Positions 1 to 7,334 of a stretch of DNA of 24,233 nt are shown piece by piece. This stretch comes from Verrucomicrobiota bacterium. Lineage in GTDB: Bacteria; Verrucomicrobiota; Verrucomicrobiia; Limisphaerales; JADLHS01. The notes beneath the pieces are model-generated. The model saw only the letters and a list, made by a program, of their open reading frames with translations, had not been told where the DNA came from and ran no database searches. Made by a program: the position numbers and the translations under genes. The stretch spans positions 1-24,233 of the forward strand of contig JANYBF010000048.1 in NCBI GenBank assembly GCA_025360895.1. Direction: 5' to 3'. Numbering within the stretch: the first letter of the stretch is position 1; each line of letters begins with the position of its first letter.

Positions 1-7
1 GGTGAAA

Positions 8-21
8 CGGGCTAAAGCCCG
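8..21. repeat. Small GC-rich hairpin downstream of oppD
   Basis: The bases cgggc and gcccg flank a taaa loop, giving a 5-bp perfect stem about 40 bases past the oppD stop codon. There is no T tract on either side, so it is a poor intrinsic terminator. It could be part of a dispersed repeat cut off by the window edge. Only the hairpin itself is certain. Confidence 0.4.
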
Positions 22-43
22 CGCTCCGCTCGCATTCGAGTCT

Positions 44-67
44 GTTCGTGTTCATTCGTGGTTAAAG
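44..67 (+). repeat. Decamer word repeat at the 3' end of oppD
   Basis: This stretch contains the words gttcgtg, ttcattcgtg and gttaaag. It matches, in opposite orientation, the longer copy at 1041-1085 at the other end of oppD. The oppD stop codon (tta on this strand, TAA on the gene strand, 62-64) lies inside the repeat, so the repeat supplies the end of the gene. The decamer consensus on the orientation shared by both copies is about TGTYCATTCG, followed by TGGTTAAA. Confidence 0.6.
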
Positions 68-1039
68 TTTTAGTTCCCCGTTCTGCACACGCACGCAAGC
101 GGTAGCCTGTCCAGACTCGATGGTTTTTAATTCAACCGGCGCGCGACAAATGTCCTGAGCGAATTCACAGCGCGGGACGAAGGCGCAACCGGCGACGGGC
201 TTCGACAAATCCGGTGGCATTCCGGCAATGGTGTAAAGTTCGGCGCCTTTTGGTTGCAATGCGGGAATGGATTTTTGCAGGGCGCGATTGTAAGGATGTT
301 TCGGCGTGCGATAGATGCGGTCCGTCGGGCCGGATTCCACGATGCGCCCGGCATACATCACATTCACCCGCTGACACAAGCCCGCCACCACGCCCAAGTC
401 GTGACTGATCCAAATCACCGCCATGCCGCGTTCGGCCTGCATCCGCTTCACGAGTTCGATGATTTGTGCCTGCACGGTTACGTCGAGCGCGGTGGTGGGT
501 TCGTCGGCGATCAGCAAATCGGGTTTCGTAATCAGCGCCATGGCGATCATCACCCGTTGGCGCATGCCGCCGGAGAATTCATGCGGATAACTGCGAATGC
601 GCTGGGCGGCGTCCTGAATGCCGACGTCTTTGAGCGCTTGGATGCCCAGCGCCACGGCCCGCCGTCGTTCCGTTCTTTCGTGAATCAGCAGCGGCTCGAT
701 CAACTGATCCTCGATCCGCATATAGGGATTCAGCGACGTCATCGGATCTTGAAAGATCATCGCGATGCGCTTGCCGCGAATCTGATTGAGTTCGGCCGGG
801 GTACATTTCAACAAATCCACACCATCGAACAGCGCCGCGCCACTCTCAATCCGCCCCGGCGGTTGGGGAATCAGGCCGAGGATTGAATAACTCGTCACGG
901 ATTTCCCCGAACCCGATTCGCCCACGATGCCCAGGGTCTCGCCCTTCTCAATATCAAACGACACGTCATCCACCGCACGCACCACCCCGTTGCGGGTGTG
1001 AAAATAGGTGCGGAGATTTTTGACTTGAAGGAGTGGCAT
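62..1039 (-). CDS. oppD: Oligopeptide/dipeptide ABC transporter ATP-binding protein
   Basis: This is a cytoplasmic ATPase that would drive peptide uptake through the OppB/OppC permease encoded just upstream. From the ATG at 1039 the protein has 325 residues, normal for OppD/DppD. Visible motifs are Walker A GESGSGKS (residues 40-47), Q-loop Q97, ABC signature SGGMRQR (about 156-162), Walker B LLIADEP (about 175-181) and the switch histidine H213 in WISHD. The C-terminal tail has the cysteine-containing extension typical of OppD/DppD (GCAFVPRC...C...C). An in-frame GTG at 1051 would add four residues but lies inside a repeat, so the ATG is preferred. It is separated from oppC by about 156 bases that hold a large hairpin, unlike the tight junctions earlier in the operon. 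No OppF partner ATPase follows inside the window. OppD versus DppD cannot be decided. Confidence 0.93.
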   Translation of the reverse strand: MPLLQVKNLRTYFHTRNGVVRAVDDVSFDIEKGETLGIVGESGSGKSVTSYSILGLIPQPPGRIESGAALFDGVDLLKCTPAELNQIRGKRIAMIFQDPMTSLNPYMRIEDQLIEPLLIHERTERRRAVALGIQALKDVGIQDAAQRIRSYPHEFSGGMRQRVMIAMALITKPDLLIADEPTTALDVTVQAQIIELVKRMQAERGMAVIWISHDLGVVAGLCQRVNVMYAGRIVESGPTDRIYRTPKHPYNRALQKSIPALQPKGAELYTIAGMPPDLSKPVAGCAFVPRCEFAQDICRAPVELKTIESGQATACVRVQNGELKL

Positions 1040-1040
1040 A

Positions 1041-1085
1041 CTTTTAACCACGCATGGACACGAATGGACACGAATGAACGCGAAT
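1041..1085 (-). repeat. Tandem decamer repeat overlapping the 5' end of oppD
   Basis: On the plus strand the units are cgcatggaca, cgaatggaca, cgaatgaacg and a partial cgaat, which is about 4.5 units of 10 bp. On the gene strand this reads as TGTCCATTCG-like units ending in TGGTTAAAAG, and so runs into the first possible codons of oppD (GTG at 1051). It is the longer, opposite-facing partner of the copy at 44-67. Confidence 0.7.
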
Positions 1086-1096
1086 CATCGGGAGTT

Positions 1097-1166
1097 GTAG
1101 CCGCCGACGTGAGGAGGCGGATGCCGCGTTGATGCGGTTAGCCCGCCTCCTTGCGTCGGCGGCTAC
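1097..1166. repeat. Long hairpin element (REP/MITE-like) in the oppC-oppD spacer
   Basis: Bases 1097-1120 pair with 1143-1166 over 24 consecutive positions. Read on the plus strand there are no mismatches, only two G-T wobble pairs (1110/1153 and 1111/1152). On the minus strand, which is the strand transcribed for opp, those two positions become A-C mismatches. The loop holds a second small stem (ccgc 1124-1127 with gcgg 1134-1137). No ORF and no T tract is present. The shape fits a REP/BIME-type or miniature mobile repeat placed inside an operon. Its class is not recognised for certain. Confidence 0.7.
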
Positions 1167-1195
1167 GATTGGGGGTTGGAAGCAGTTCATTTTGG

Positions 1196-2098
1196 TTAAT
1201 CCTTGGAAGTCCGCACATCGAGCGCATCGCGCAGGCCGTCACCGAGAAAGTTCAGCGAAAAAAGCGTGAGCGAAAAGAACGTCGCCGGGATCAGCAACAG
1301 CCAGGGAAATTCTTCCATCAATTCCGCGCCGTCTTTGATCATCGTGCCCCATGAACTCATCGGTGGTTGCACGCCCAAGCCGAGAAAGCTCAGGAACGCT
1401 TCGAGCAACATCACCGCCGGGATGGTGAGCGTGGTGTAAACCGCCACCGGCCCGAGGACGTTCGGAATCATGTGACGCAAAACGATGCGGCGGCGCGATA
1501 GCCCAAGTGATAAGGCGGCTTCGATGAATTCCTGCTTCCGCAACGATTGCACCTGACCGCGAACGATCCGCGCCATGGTCAGCCATTCCACCGCGCCGAT
1601 GGCCACAAACAACAAAATAATGTTTCGGGTAAAGACCGTCATCAACAGGATGACAAAGACCATGAATGGCAACGCGTAGAGGATGTCCACAATGCGCATC
1701 AGCACCACGTCCACCTTGCCACCGAGAAAGCCGGCGAACGCGCCATACAACATGCCAATGGTCAGCGACACCAGCGTGGCGCAGATGCCGACGCCGAGGG
1801 AAATCCGGCCACCATACATGATGCGCGTCAACTGATCGCGGCCCAGTTTATCCGTGCCGAACCAGTGTTGCGCGCTGGGCGGTTTGGCGTATTGCGCAAA
1901 GTCCTGTTGTTCGTATCTGTAGGGGGCGAACCACGGACCGACCAGACAGAACAGTGTGATGAAGATCAACGTCGCGCCGCCAAAGACGGCGAGGCGGTTT
2001 TTGCGTAACCGCAACCACGCATCCCGCCAAAGCGACACGCCCGGCTCGGCGGCGGTCAGGGGCGCGGGTAACTCGGTGACAGGAAGGGCTTGCATCAT
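1196..2098 (-). CDS. oppC: Peptide ABC transporter permease, OppC/DppC type
   Basis: This is the second inner-membrane permease subunit of the peptide importer. The 300-residue protein has the usual OppC layout: a cytoplasmic N-terminal leader of about 35 residues, a first membrane span after RLRKNRLAVFGG, and about five further spans. The EAA coupling loop, which contacts the ATPase, is visible as EAALSLGLSRRRIVLRHMIP (about residues 190-212), and a conserved FLGLGVQPPMSSWG segment follows. Two adjacent ATGs (2098 and 2095) are possible starts. It begins only 6 bases after the oppB stop codon, consistent with co-transcription from oppA. The C terminus (SLNFLGDGLRDALD) is complete and typical of the family. 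Confidence 0.94.
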   Translation of the reverse strand: MMQALPVTELPAPLTAAEPGVSLWRDAWLRLRKNRLAVFGGATLIFITLFCLVGPWFAPYRYEQQDFAQYAKPPSAQHWFGTDKLGRDQLTRIMYGGRISLGVGICATLVSLTIGMLYGAFAGFLGGKVDVVLMRIVDILYALPFMVFVILLMTVFTRNIILLFVAIGAVEWLTMARIVRGQVQSLRKQEFIEAALSLGLSRRRIVLRHMIPNVLGPVAVYTTLTIPAVMLLEAFLSFLGLGVQPPMSSWGTMIKDGAELMEEFPWLLLIPATFFSLTLFSLNFLGDGLRDALDVRTSKD

Positions 2099-2104
2099 GG
2101 CGGA

Positions 2105-3019
2105 TCAGAATTTCAGCTTCGGGTTGAACCAGATTTGCAGGATGTCCACCACCAGATTGAAAAACACAATTAACAGCGCGTAGAAAACCACAATCCCGGT
2201 GATCATGGAGCTGTCCCGATTAAACGTCGAAGTCACAAAGTGCCGGCCCAGCCCGGGGATTTGAAAGATGGTTTCAATGACGAACGAGCCGGTGAGAATT
2301 CCGGCCGCCGCCGGACCGAGATACGAAATTACCGGCAACAGCCCGCCCCGCAACGCATGGCGGGAGATAATCCGGACTTCGCTCGCGCCTTTCGCTCGCG
2401 CCGTGCGGATGAAATCCTGCGAAAGAATTTCCAACATGCCGCCGCGCGTCAGCCGGGCGACATAGGCGGCATAGGCGATGCCGAGGGTGACGGTCGGCAG
2501 GATGCGGTCGGTAGCGTCAAACCAACCCGAGGCATTGACCCAGCGGAGCTTCAGGGCAAAGGCAAAGACGAGCAGGGGGCCGAGCACGAAAGTGGGCAGG
2601 CAGATGCCCATCATGGAAATTCCCGACGCGGAGTAATCCAGGCTGGAGTTGGGGCGTAACGCCGCGATCACGCCCGCCGTAATGCCCAGGAGCAGTGCCA
2701 AGCCCAAGGCCATGCCGCCGAGTTGCAGCGAAACGGGAAACGTAGCAGCGATCATCTCGTTCACCGAACGATTGGCAAATTTGGTTGAGGGCCCCAGGTC
2801 TCCATGCAACAACCGGCCGAGATAGATGAGGTATTGCTGGGCGACCGGTTTGTCGAACCCGTAGTACGCTTCGAGCTCGTGTTTGATCTCGGGGGCCAGC
2901 GCGCGTTCCGAATCGAAAGGCCCGCCCGGCATGACGCGCACCATGAAGAAGGTCAGCGTCGCCACCACAAACAGCACCGGAATGGTCTGCAGCAAACGGG
3001 CGACAATGAAACGAAACAT
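2105..3019 (-). CDS. oppB: Peptide ABC transporter permease, OppB/DppB type
   Basis: This is the first inner-membrane permease subunit, forming the translocation channel with OppC. At 304 residues it is the usual length. The N terminus (MFRFIVARLLQTIPVLFVV) is the typical first span of the family. The EAA loop is seen as TARAKGASEVRIISRHALR (about residues 207-226), and the C terminus ends in the conserved FNLVVDILQIWFNPKLKF-like segment. About six membrane spans can be read. It lies 18 bases after the oppA stop codon and 6 bases before oppC, so oppA-oppB-oppC are very likely one transcript. The start ATG at 3019 is the only good one. Confidence 0.94.
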   Translation of the reverse strand: MFRFIVARLLQTIPVLFVVATLTFFMVRVMPGGPFDSERALAPEIKHELEAYYGFDKPVAQQYLIYLGRLLHGDLGPSTKFANRSVNEMIAATFPVSLQLGGMALGLALLLGITAGVIAALRPNSSLDYSASGISMMGICLPTFVLGPLLVFAFALKLRWVNASGWFDATDRILPTVTLGIAYAAYVARLTRGGMLEILSQDFIRTARAKGASEVRIISRHALRGGLLPVISYLGPAAAGILTGSFVIETIFQIPGLGRHFVTSTFNRDSSMITGIVVFYALLIVFFNLVVDILQIWFNPKLKF

Positions 3020-3037
3020 GATGGCGACGTGCGGAAA

Positions 3038-4660
3038 TTATTTCGCGGGCGCTTCGAGATAAACGTATTTGAACGGGTGATGATCCTGGTAGTTGGGATG
3101 CCAGTTTTTCACCATGGGACTTAGCAAATAAACGCGGGTGTAATAATAGATCGGCAGCAGGGGCAGTTCATCCAGCAGGATCGCTTCGGCCTGTTGGAGC
3201 AGTTCGAACCGCTGCTGTTTGTCGTTGGTGCAGGCCGCTTGATTGATCAGCCGATCATACTCGGCGCTGCCCCAACCGGTGCGATTGTTCCCGCCGGCGG
3301 AGAGAAACGTCTCCAGAAAAGTATTGGGATCTGGATAGTCCCCAATCCAACCGGCGCGGCTGACCACGTAGTTGGTGCTGCTTTGCGTGTCCATGTACAC
3401 CTTCCATTCTTCGTTGCGCAATGTCGCGTCCACGCCCAGATTCTTTTTCCACATCTGCTGAATAGTTTCGGCAATCGCGCGATGGTTCTCGGAGGTGTTG
3501 TAATGGATTTCAATCGGCGGCAAACCTTTGCCATCAGGATAACCCGCCTCAGCCAGTAGCTTTTTCGCCCCCTCGAGGTCGAACTTGAGTTGCGTGCGCG
3601 ACGTGTAACCGGCCGTGCCCGGTGGCGTGAACGCAAACGCCGGCTTTTGCCCGCCGCGCGTTACCGTGTCCACGATGGCCTGCCGATCAATCGCTTGATT
3701 CAAGGCCCGGCGCACGCGCTTATCCTTCAGCGCCGGATGGGTCACGTTGAGGCGGTAAAAATAATTGCCGAGGTAATCATCCATCCGCAGCAGTTGGGGA
3801 TTATCTTTCCGATAGGCGTCAATTTTTCCATTGGGCAATTCTTCGGTGCGATGCAATTGGCCGGCGCGGAAACTTCGCTCCTCGCTGTCAACGCTCTCAA
3901 TGGGTAGGAAATCCACCCCGTTCAAGCGCACATTGGCGGCGTCCCAGTAATTCGTATTTTTCCGCACACGAATCACGCTGTTCGGCACCCATTCCGTCAG
4001 AATAAACGGGCCGTTGCCAACATAATTTTCCGGCCGCGTCCATTTGTTGCCGGGCTTGTAGGGATCGCCATATTTTTCCACCGTGGGCATGTGAACGGCC
4101 CACCAGGTGTAATGACTCGCCATCGAATTCAGCAGATACGAAGTCGGGCATTCGAGCGTTAGTTCCAGCGTTCGCGCGTCCACGGCCCGAATACCCAACT
4201 GCGCCGGATCCGTGATTTTGCCCTCGTTAAACGCCTTGGCGTTCTTCATGGGATACAGCATGTAGGAATACTTGGAGCCGAGCGACGGCGTGAGAATCCG
4301 CCGGTAGGATTTCACGAAATCGTCGGCCGTGACCGGATCGCCGTTGGACCACTTCGCGTTGGACCGGATGTGGAACGTGTAAACTTTGCCATCAGGTGAC
4401 ATCTCCCAACGCTCGGCCAGACCAGGGACCGGATCCAGCGTTTTGGGATCTTCGGCCACCAACCCTTCCAGCAACGTTGCGATAATGGTGTGTTCGCCCA
4501 CCCCTTCGACCACATGGGGGTCCAGGTCCTGGGGTTCCGTTTTGTTGCCGTAGAGGAGAATTTGCTCGCGAGCGGCGACTTCCACGCGGGTTTCGCGCTG
4601 GCCACAGCCGGCGAGCAGGGAGATCACCGTCAGCATCAGCAGCGAATTGAGCAATTTCAT
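3038..4660 (-). CDS. oppA: Peptide-binding lipoprotein, OppA type (SBP_bac_5)
   Basis: This extracytoplasmic solute-binding lipoprotein would deliver oligopeptides to OppBCD. The start was chosen at the ATG at 4660 because it begins a clean lipoprotein signal peptide, MKLLNSLLMLTVISLLAGC, with lipobox LAGC and lipidated Cys19. Reading from an upstream start (4729) would put 23 charged or polar residues in front of that signal, which is unlikely. The mature part shows family landmarks: the DPHVVEGVGEHTI region, the AKWSNGDPVTADDFVKSYRR segment typical of OppA, and a C-terminal LPLLPIYYYTRVYL. From 4660 the protein has 540 residues, as in enteric OppA. It is the first gene of the operon and is divergent from lpxK. 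A possible -35-like TTGACT on the minus strand (4753-4748) lacks a convincing -10. Confidence 0.92.
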   Translation of the reverse strand: MKLLNSLLMLTVISLLAGCGQRETRVEVAAREQILLYGNKTEPQDLDPHVVEGVGEHTIIATLLEGLVAEDPKTLDPVPGLAERWEMSPDGKVYTFHIRSNAKWSNGDPVTADDFVKSYRRILTPSLGSKYSYMLYPMKNAKAFNEGKITDPAQLGIRAVDARTLELTLECPTSYLLNSMASHYTWWAVHMPTVEKYGDPYKPGNKWTRPENYVGNGPFILTEWVPNSVIRVRKNTNYWDAANVRLNGVDFLPIESVDSEERSFRAGQLHRTEELPNGKIDAYRKDNPQLLRMDDYLGNYFYRLNVTHPALKDKRVRRALNQAIDRQAIVDTVTRGGQKPAFAFTPPGTAGYTSRTQLKFDLEGAKKLLAEAGYPDGKGLPPIEIHYNTSENHRAIAETIQQMWKKNLGVDATLRNEEWKVYMDTQSSTNYVVSRAGWIGDYPDPNTFLETFLSAGGNNRTGWGSAEYDRLINQAACTNDKQQRFELLQQAEAILLDELPLLPIYYYTRVYLLSPMVKNWHPNYQDHHPFKYVYLEAPAK

Positions 4661-4921
4661 TTTTAAGACTTGGTACGCCGGACGATTTGCCATGGAACGG
4701 ACCACCCCACGTTTGCCGCAGTAAGACATGCGACAAGCCCGCTAAAAAGTCAACGCGAGAGACGGCGGCGGGCGTTGATTGTTATGAGAAATCCAACCCA
4801 CGGTTCTCGCGCGGAGTCGCTGGGACAGGTTGCTCCGGCCAGTCGCCCGGGGTGGGTTGGAGCGTGGGGCATTGCGCCGCATCCTTGCCCTGCCCGGAGA
4901 CCCTTGGCAAGATACGCCCAG
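4661..4921. other. Divergent intergenic region between oppA and lpxK
   Basis: This 261-base spacer separates two divergent genes and should hold promoters for both. In-frame open sequence runs through it upstream of lpxK, but it does not look like LpxK protein. A TTGACT hexamer on the minus strand (4753-4748) could be a -35 for oppA, but the matching -10 positions (CATGTC or ATGTCT) are weak. No operator dyad or terminator stood out. Confidence 0.3.
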
Positions 4922-6094
4922 ATGCGCGAAACATTCCGGGCCTGGATGGAGACTCTCGAAACGTTCGTTCTCGAAGTCATCTTCGACGAGCGGCGTGGAG
5001 CCAGCGCCGCCATCGTCCGGGCTTTATTATTCGGCGCGTCGAAGCTGTTTGCCTTGTTGGTGAAGCTGCGCCGGTTTCTTTACAACGTGCGTATCTTGCG
5101 CGATGCCACCCTCGGCGTGCAGGTCATTGCCATTGGCAACCTGACCGTGGGCGGCACGGGGAAAACACCGGTCGTCGAAAAATTCGCGCGCGAACTGCGT
5201 GATGCCGGCCGCAATGTGGCCATCCTGTCGCGTGGCTACCGGTCCAAGCCGCCGCCGGTTCATGAATGGTTGAAGAACAAGATCCTGTTCCGGGAGGATA
5301 CGACGCCGCCGCGCATTGTATCGGACGGCAAATCGCTCCTGCTCGATTCCGAAATGGCTGGCGACGAACCGCACATGCTGGCATCGAATTTGAAAGACGT
5401 GGTTGTCCTCGTGGACAAGGATCGGGTTAAAAGCGGGCGCTATGCGATTGAGAAATTTGGCTGCGACACCTTGTTGCTCGACGATGGTTTCCAGTACTGG
5501 GATTTGCGTGGTCGGCGGCACGACGTGGTCTTGATTGATCGCCAGCAACCGTTCGGCAATGAGCACCTCCTGCCCCGCGGCACATTGCGCGAGCCGCCGT
5601 CGCACCTCGCCCGGGCACACACGATTTTCATCACCAAGAGCGACGGTCAGACCGGGGAGTTGCGCCGCCGGATCGCGACGCTCAACGCCACCGCCGCCAT
5701 CATCGAGTGCGTGCATCACCCGATGTATCTCCAGGACGTTTTCACGGGGGAGCACCAATCGCTCGACTTTCTCAAAGGGCGAAAGGTTGGTTCGTTTTGC
5801 GGCATCGCTCAGCCGGAGAGCTTCGAGCAAAGCCTGGTGAAACTGGGCGCGGAGCTCGTCTATGCCAAGCGCTTCGCCGACCATCACCGCTTCAGCCAGC
5901 AGGAAATCCTCAACGCCATCAATCGCGGTAAGAAGCGCCAGGCGGAAGTCATCATTACCACGCAAAAAGACGCGGTGCGTTTCCCGAAATTGGACCGCCG
6001 CGACCTGCCGATCCTGTTCATGCGGGTGGAAATCAAAATTGTCAGCGGGGCCGACGACTTCCGTGATTGCGTGCGCAAGATTTGTTTCCGCTAA
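4922..6094 (+). CDS. lpxK: Tetraacyldisaccharide 4'-kinase (lipid A biosynthesis)
   Basis: LpxK phosphorylates the 4' position of the tetraacyldisaccharide 1-phosphate precursor to make lipid IVA at the inner membrane, so the organism makes lipid A. The ATG at 4922 gives 390 residues. A second ATG at 4946 (METLETFVLEV) is equally plausible, and longer reading frames upstream show no family similarity. An N-terminal hydrophobic helix (about residues 40-55) precedes the Walker A motif GNLTVGGTGKTP (about 72-83). Further landmarks are SRGYRSK, GDEPHMLA (about 147), DRVKSGRYA and the diagnostic LLLDDGFQYWDLRGRRHDVV (about 184-203). A stretch of about 25 residues between SRGYRSK and the DGK/GDEP region (PPPVHEWLKNKILF...) is longer than in enteric LpxK. 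It lies upstream of waaF with a 91-base spacer made mostly of heptad repeats. Confidence 0.94.
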   Translation: MRETFRAWMETLETFVLEVIFDERRGASAAIVRALLFGASKLFALLVKLRRFLYNVRILRDATLGVQVIAIGNLTVGGTGKTPVVEKFARELRDAGRNVAILSRGYRSKPPPVHEWLKNKILFREDTTPPRIVSDGKSLLLDSEMAGDEPHMLASNLKDVVVLVDKDRVKSGRYAIEKFGCDTLLLDDGFQYWDLRGRRHDVVLIDRQQPFGNEHLLPRGTLREPPSHLARAHTIFITKSDGQTGELRRRIATLNATAAIIECVHHPMYLQDVFTGEHQSLDFLKGRKVGSFCGIAQPESFEQSLVKLGAELVYAKRFADHHRFSQQEILNAINRGKKRQAEVIITTQKDAVRFPKLDRRDLPILFMRVEIKIVSGADDFRDCVRKICFR

Positions 6095-6106
6095 CGCCAA
6101 AGCAAT

Positions 6107-6134
6107 GCAAAATTCAAAATTAAAAATGCAAAAA
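6107..6134. repeat. AT-rich degenerate heptanucleotide array, left half
   Basis: Four 7-bp units follow one another: gcaaaat, tcaaaat, taaaaat, gcaaaaa. The array begins 12 bases after the lpxK stop codon. Bases 6118-6129 are the exact reverse complement of 6157-6168 in the second array, so the two could form a 12-bp AT-rich stem with a loop of 27 bases. There is no coding potential. Confidence 0.65.
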
Positions 6135-6156
6135 ACGTCGGAATCGACTCTCCGCG

Positions 6157-6184
6157 GCATTTTTAATTCCTAATTTTTAATTAG
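6157..6184. repeat. AT-rich degenerate heptanucleotide array, right half
   Basis: Four 7-bp units follow one another: gcatttt, taattcc, taatttt, taattag. The array ends one base before the waaF start codon at 6186 and therefore takes up the whole ribosome-binding region of waaF. It pairs with the array at 6107-6134. No Shine-Dalgarno sequence is present. Confidence 0.65.
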
Positions 6185-6185
6185 A

Positions 6186-7334
6186 ATGAGCTTTCACCCA
6201 CCCCCGCGCCGGATTCTGGTGCGCGGCGTGAACTGGCTGGGCGACGCGGTGATGACCACGCCCGCGCTCATGCGATTACGCGAGAAATATCGCACGGCGC
6301 ATCTCACGCTGCTCGCACCAGAGAAATTGCGCGACCTGTGGCGCCATCATCCAGCGGTGGACGAAGTGATCAGCTTCGCGGCGGGCGAAGGCTTGTTTTC
6401 CGTGGGACGAAAACTGCGGGCCGGCAGATTTGATCTCGCGCTCGTTTTGCCCAACTCGCCGCGTTCGGCGATGGAAACTTGGCTGGCCGGAATTCCACAG
6501 CGGCTTGGCTACGCGCGTTCGTGGCGGAATGGATTTCTCACGCGAGCCGTCCCGCCGCGACCGGGCCATGTTCAAATGCGGAAGCCAACGATTCGTGAGA
6601 TTCGCCGGTTGATAGATGATCCGCAGATGGTCACTAGCGGGTTCAAACCGCCCACCACCGCCCATCAGCTTTATGAGTATCTCCATCTCGTTGCCGCCCT
6701 GGGCGCAAGCGATGAACCCATGCCACCGTCCTTGGTCGTCACGGTGGCGGAAGTGGAGGCGGCGAAACAAAAGTTCGGACTGCTTGAATCGCTGAAGGTG
6801 GCGCGCCCGTTCTTCGGTTTGAACCCCGGCGCGGAATATGGCCCGGCCAAACGCTGGCCCGCTGAACGATTCATCGCCGCCGCCCGCGCAATTCAGGAAC
6901 GCACCAATTGTGAGTGGTTGATCTTCGGTGGTAAAAGAGACACCGCGCTTGCGGATGGAATACACTCCGCACTCCGCACTCCGCACTCCGCACTTCATAA
7001 CCTTGCCGGCCACACTTCCCTGCGTGAAATGGTGGCGTTGCTGAAGCTTTGTCGGGTTCTGCTCACCAACGACACTGGCCCGATGCACGTCGCCGCAGCG
7101 CTCGGCACACCGGTGGTGGTGCCGTTTGGCAGCACCTCGCCGGAACTGACCGGGCCAGGGTTGCCGGGCGATTCGCGCCATCGGCTTTTGAAATCCGACG
7201 CGCCGTGTTCCCCGTGTTTTCTGCGCGAGTGTCCGATTGATTTCCGCTGCCTGAATGGCATCAGCAATGAGCGGGCGGTGCAAGCCGTGCTGGAAGCGGT
7301 GCAGGCCGGCCACCGCACGCAAGAGTCGGTTTGA
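6186..7334 (+). CDS. waaF: Lipopolysaccharide heptosyltransferase II (GT9 family)
   Basis: This glycosyltransferase family 9 enzyme adds heptose to the inner core of LPS on the cytoplasmic face of the inner membrane. It is 382 residues long, slightly more than enteric WaaF. Family landmarks are VNWLGDAVMTTPALMRLREKY near the N terminus, NPGAEYGPAKRWPAERF for the C-terminal Rossmann domain, and the nucleotide-sugar-binding segment LLTNDTGPMHVAAALGTP (about residues 293-310). A cysteine-rich PCSPCFLRECPIDFRCLNG follows (about 340-358), also typical of RfaF/WaaF. Residues around IHSALRTPHSALHN are encoded by four tandem cactccg units (6963-6990) just before NLAGHTSLREMVALL; the repeat appears to add a loop not expected in the family. 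Its position after lpxK supports an LPS role. Function among GT9 members (WaaF versus WaaC) is inferred from the motifs. Confidence 0.9.
   Translation: MSFHPPPRRILVRGVNWLGDAVMTTPALMRLREKYRTAHLTLLAPEKLRDLWRHHPAVDEVISFAAGEGLFSVGRKLRAGRFDLALVLPNSPRSAMETWLAGIPQRLGYARSWRNGFLTRAVPPRPGHVQMRKPTIREIRRLIDDPQMVTSGFKPPTTAHQLYEYLHLVAALGASDEPMPPSLVVTVAEVEAAKQKFGLLESLKVARPFFGLNPGAEYGPAKRWPAERFIAAARAIQERTNCEWLIFGGKRDTALADGIHSALRTPHSALHNLAGHTSLREMVALLKLCRVLLTNDTGPMHVAAALGTPVVVPFGSTSPELTGPGLPGDSRHRLLKSDAPCSPCFLRECPIDFRCLNGISNERAVQAVLEAVQAGHRTQESV
6963..6994 (+). repeat. Heptanucleotide tandem repeat inside waaF
   Basis: Four perfect copies of cactccg (6963-6990) are followed by a partial cact. The unit length is not a multiple of three, so the repeat is read in all three frames and encodes IHSALRTPHSALHN-like sequence. 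Gain or loss of one unit would shift the frame of the C-terminal nucleotide-sugar-binding domain. Confidence 0.9.

Noticed and set aside
4670..4921. Longer N terminus for LpxK starting at 4670 or 4784
   Set aside because: The extra residues show no similarity to LpxK and cross the divergent promoter region. The start at 4922 (or 4946) gives a normal N-terminal helix.
5027..6160. Long open frame on the minus strand across lpxK
   Set aside because: It lies antisense to a clearly recognised lpxK with all family motifs; long antisense frames are common in high-G+C genes, and its protein shows no family features.
6107..6184. CRISPR-like repeat array
   Set aside because: Units are 7 bp, contiguous and degenerate, with no spacers; this is a tandem repeat, not CRISPR.
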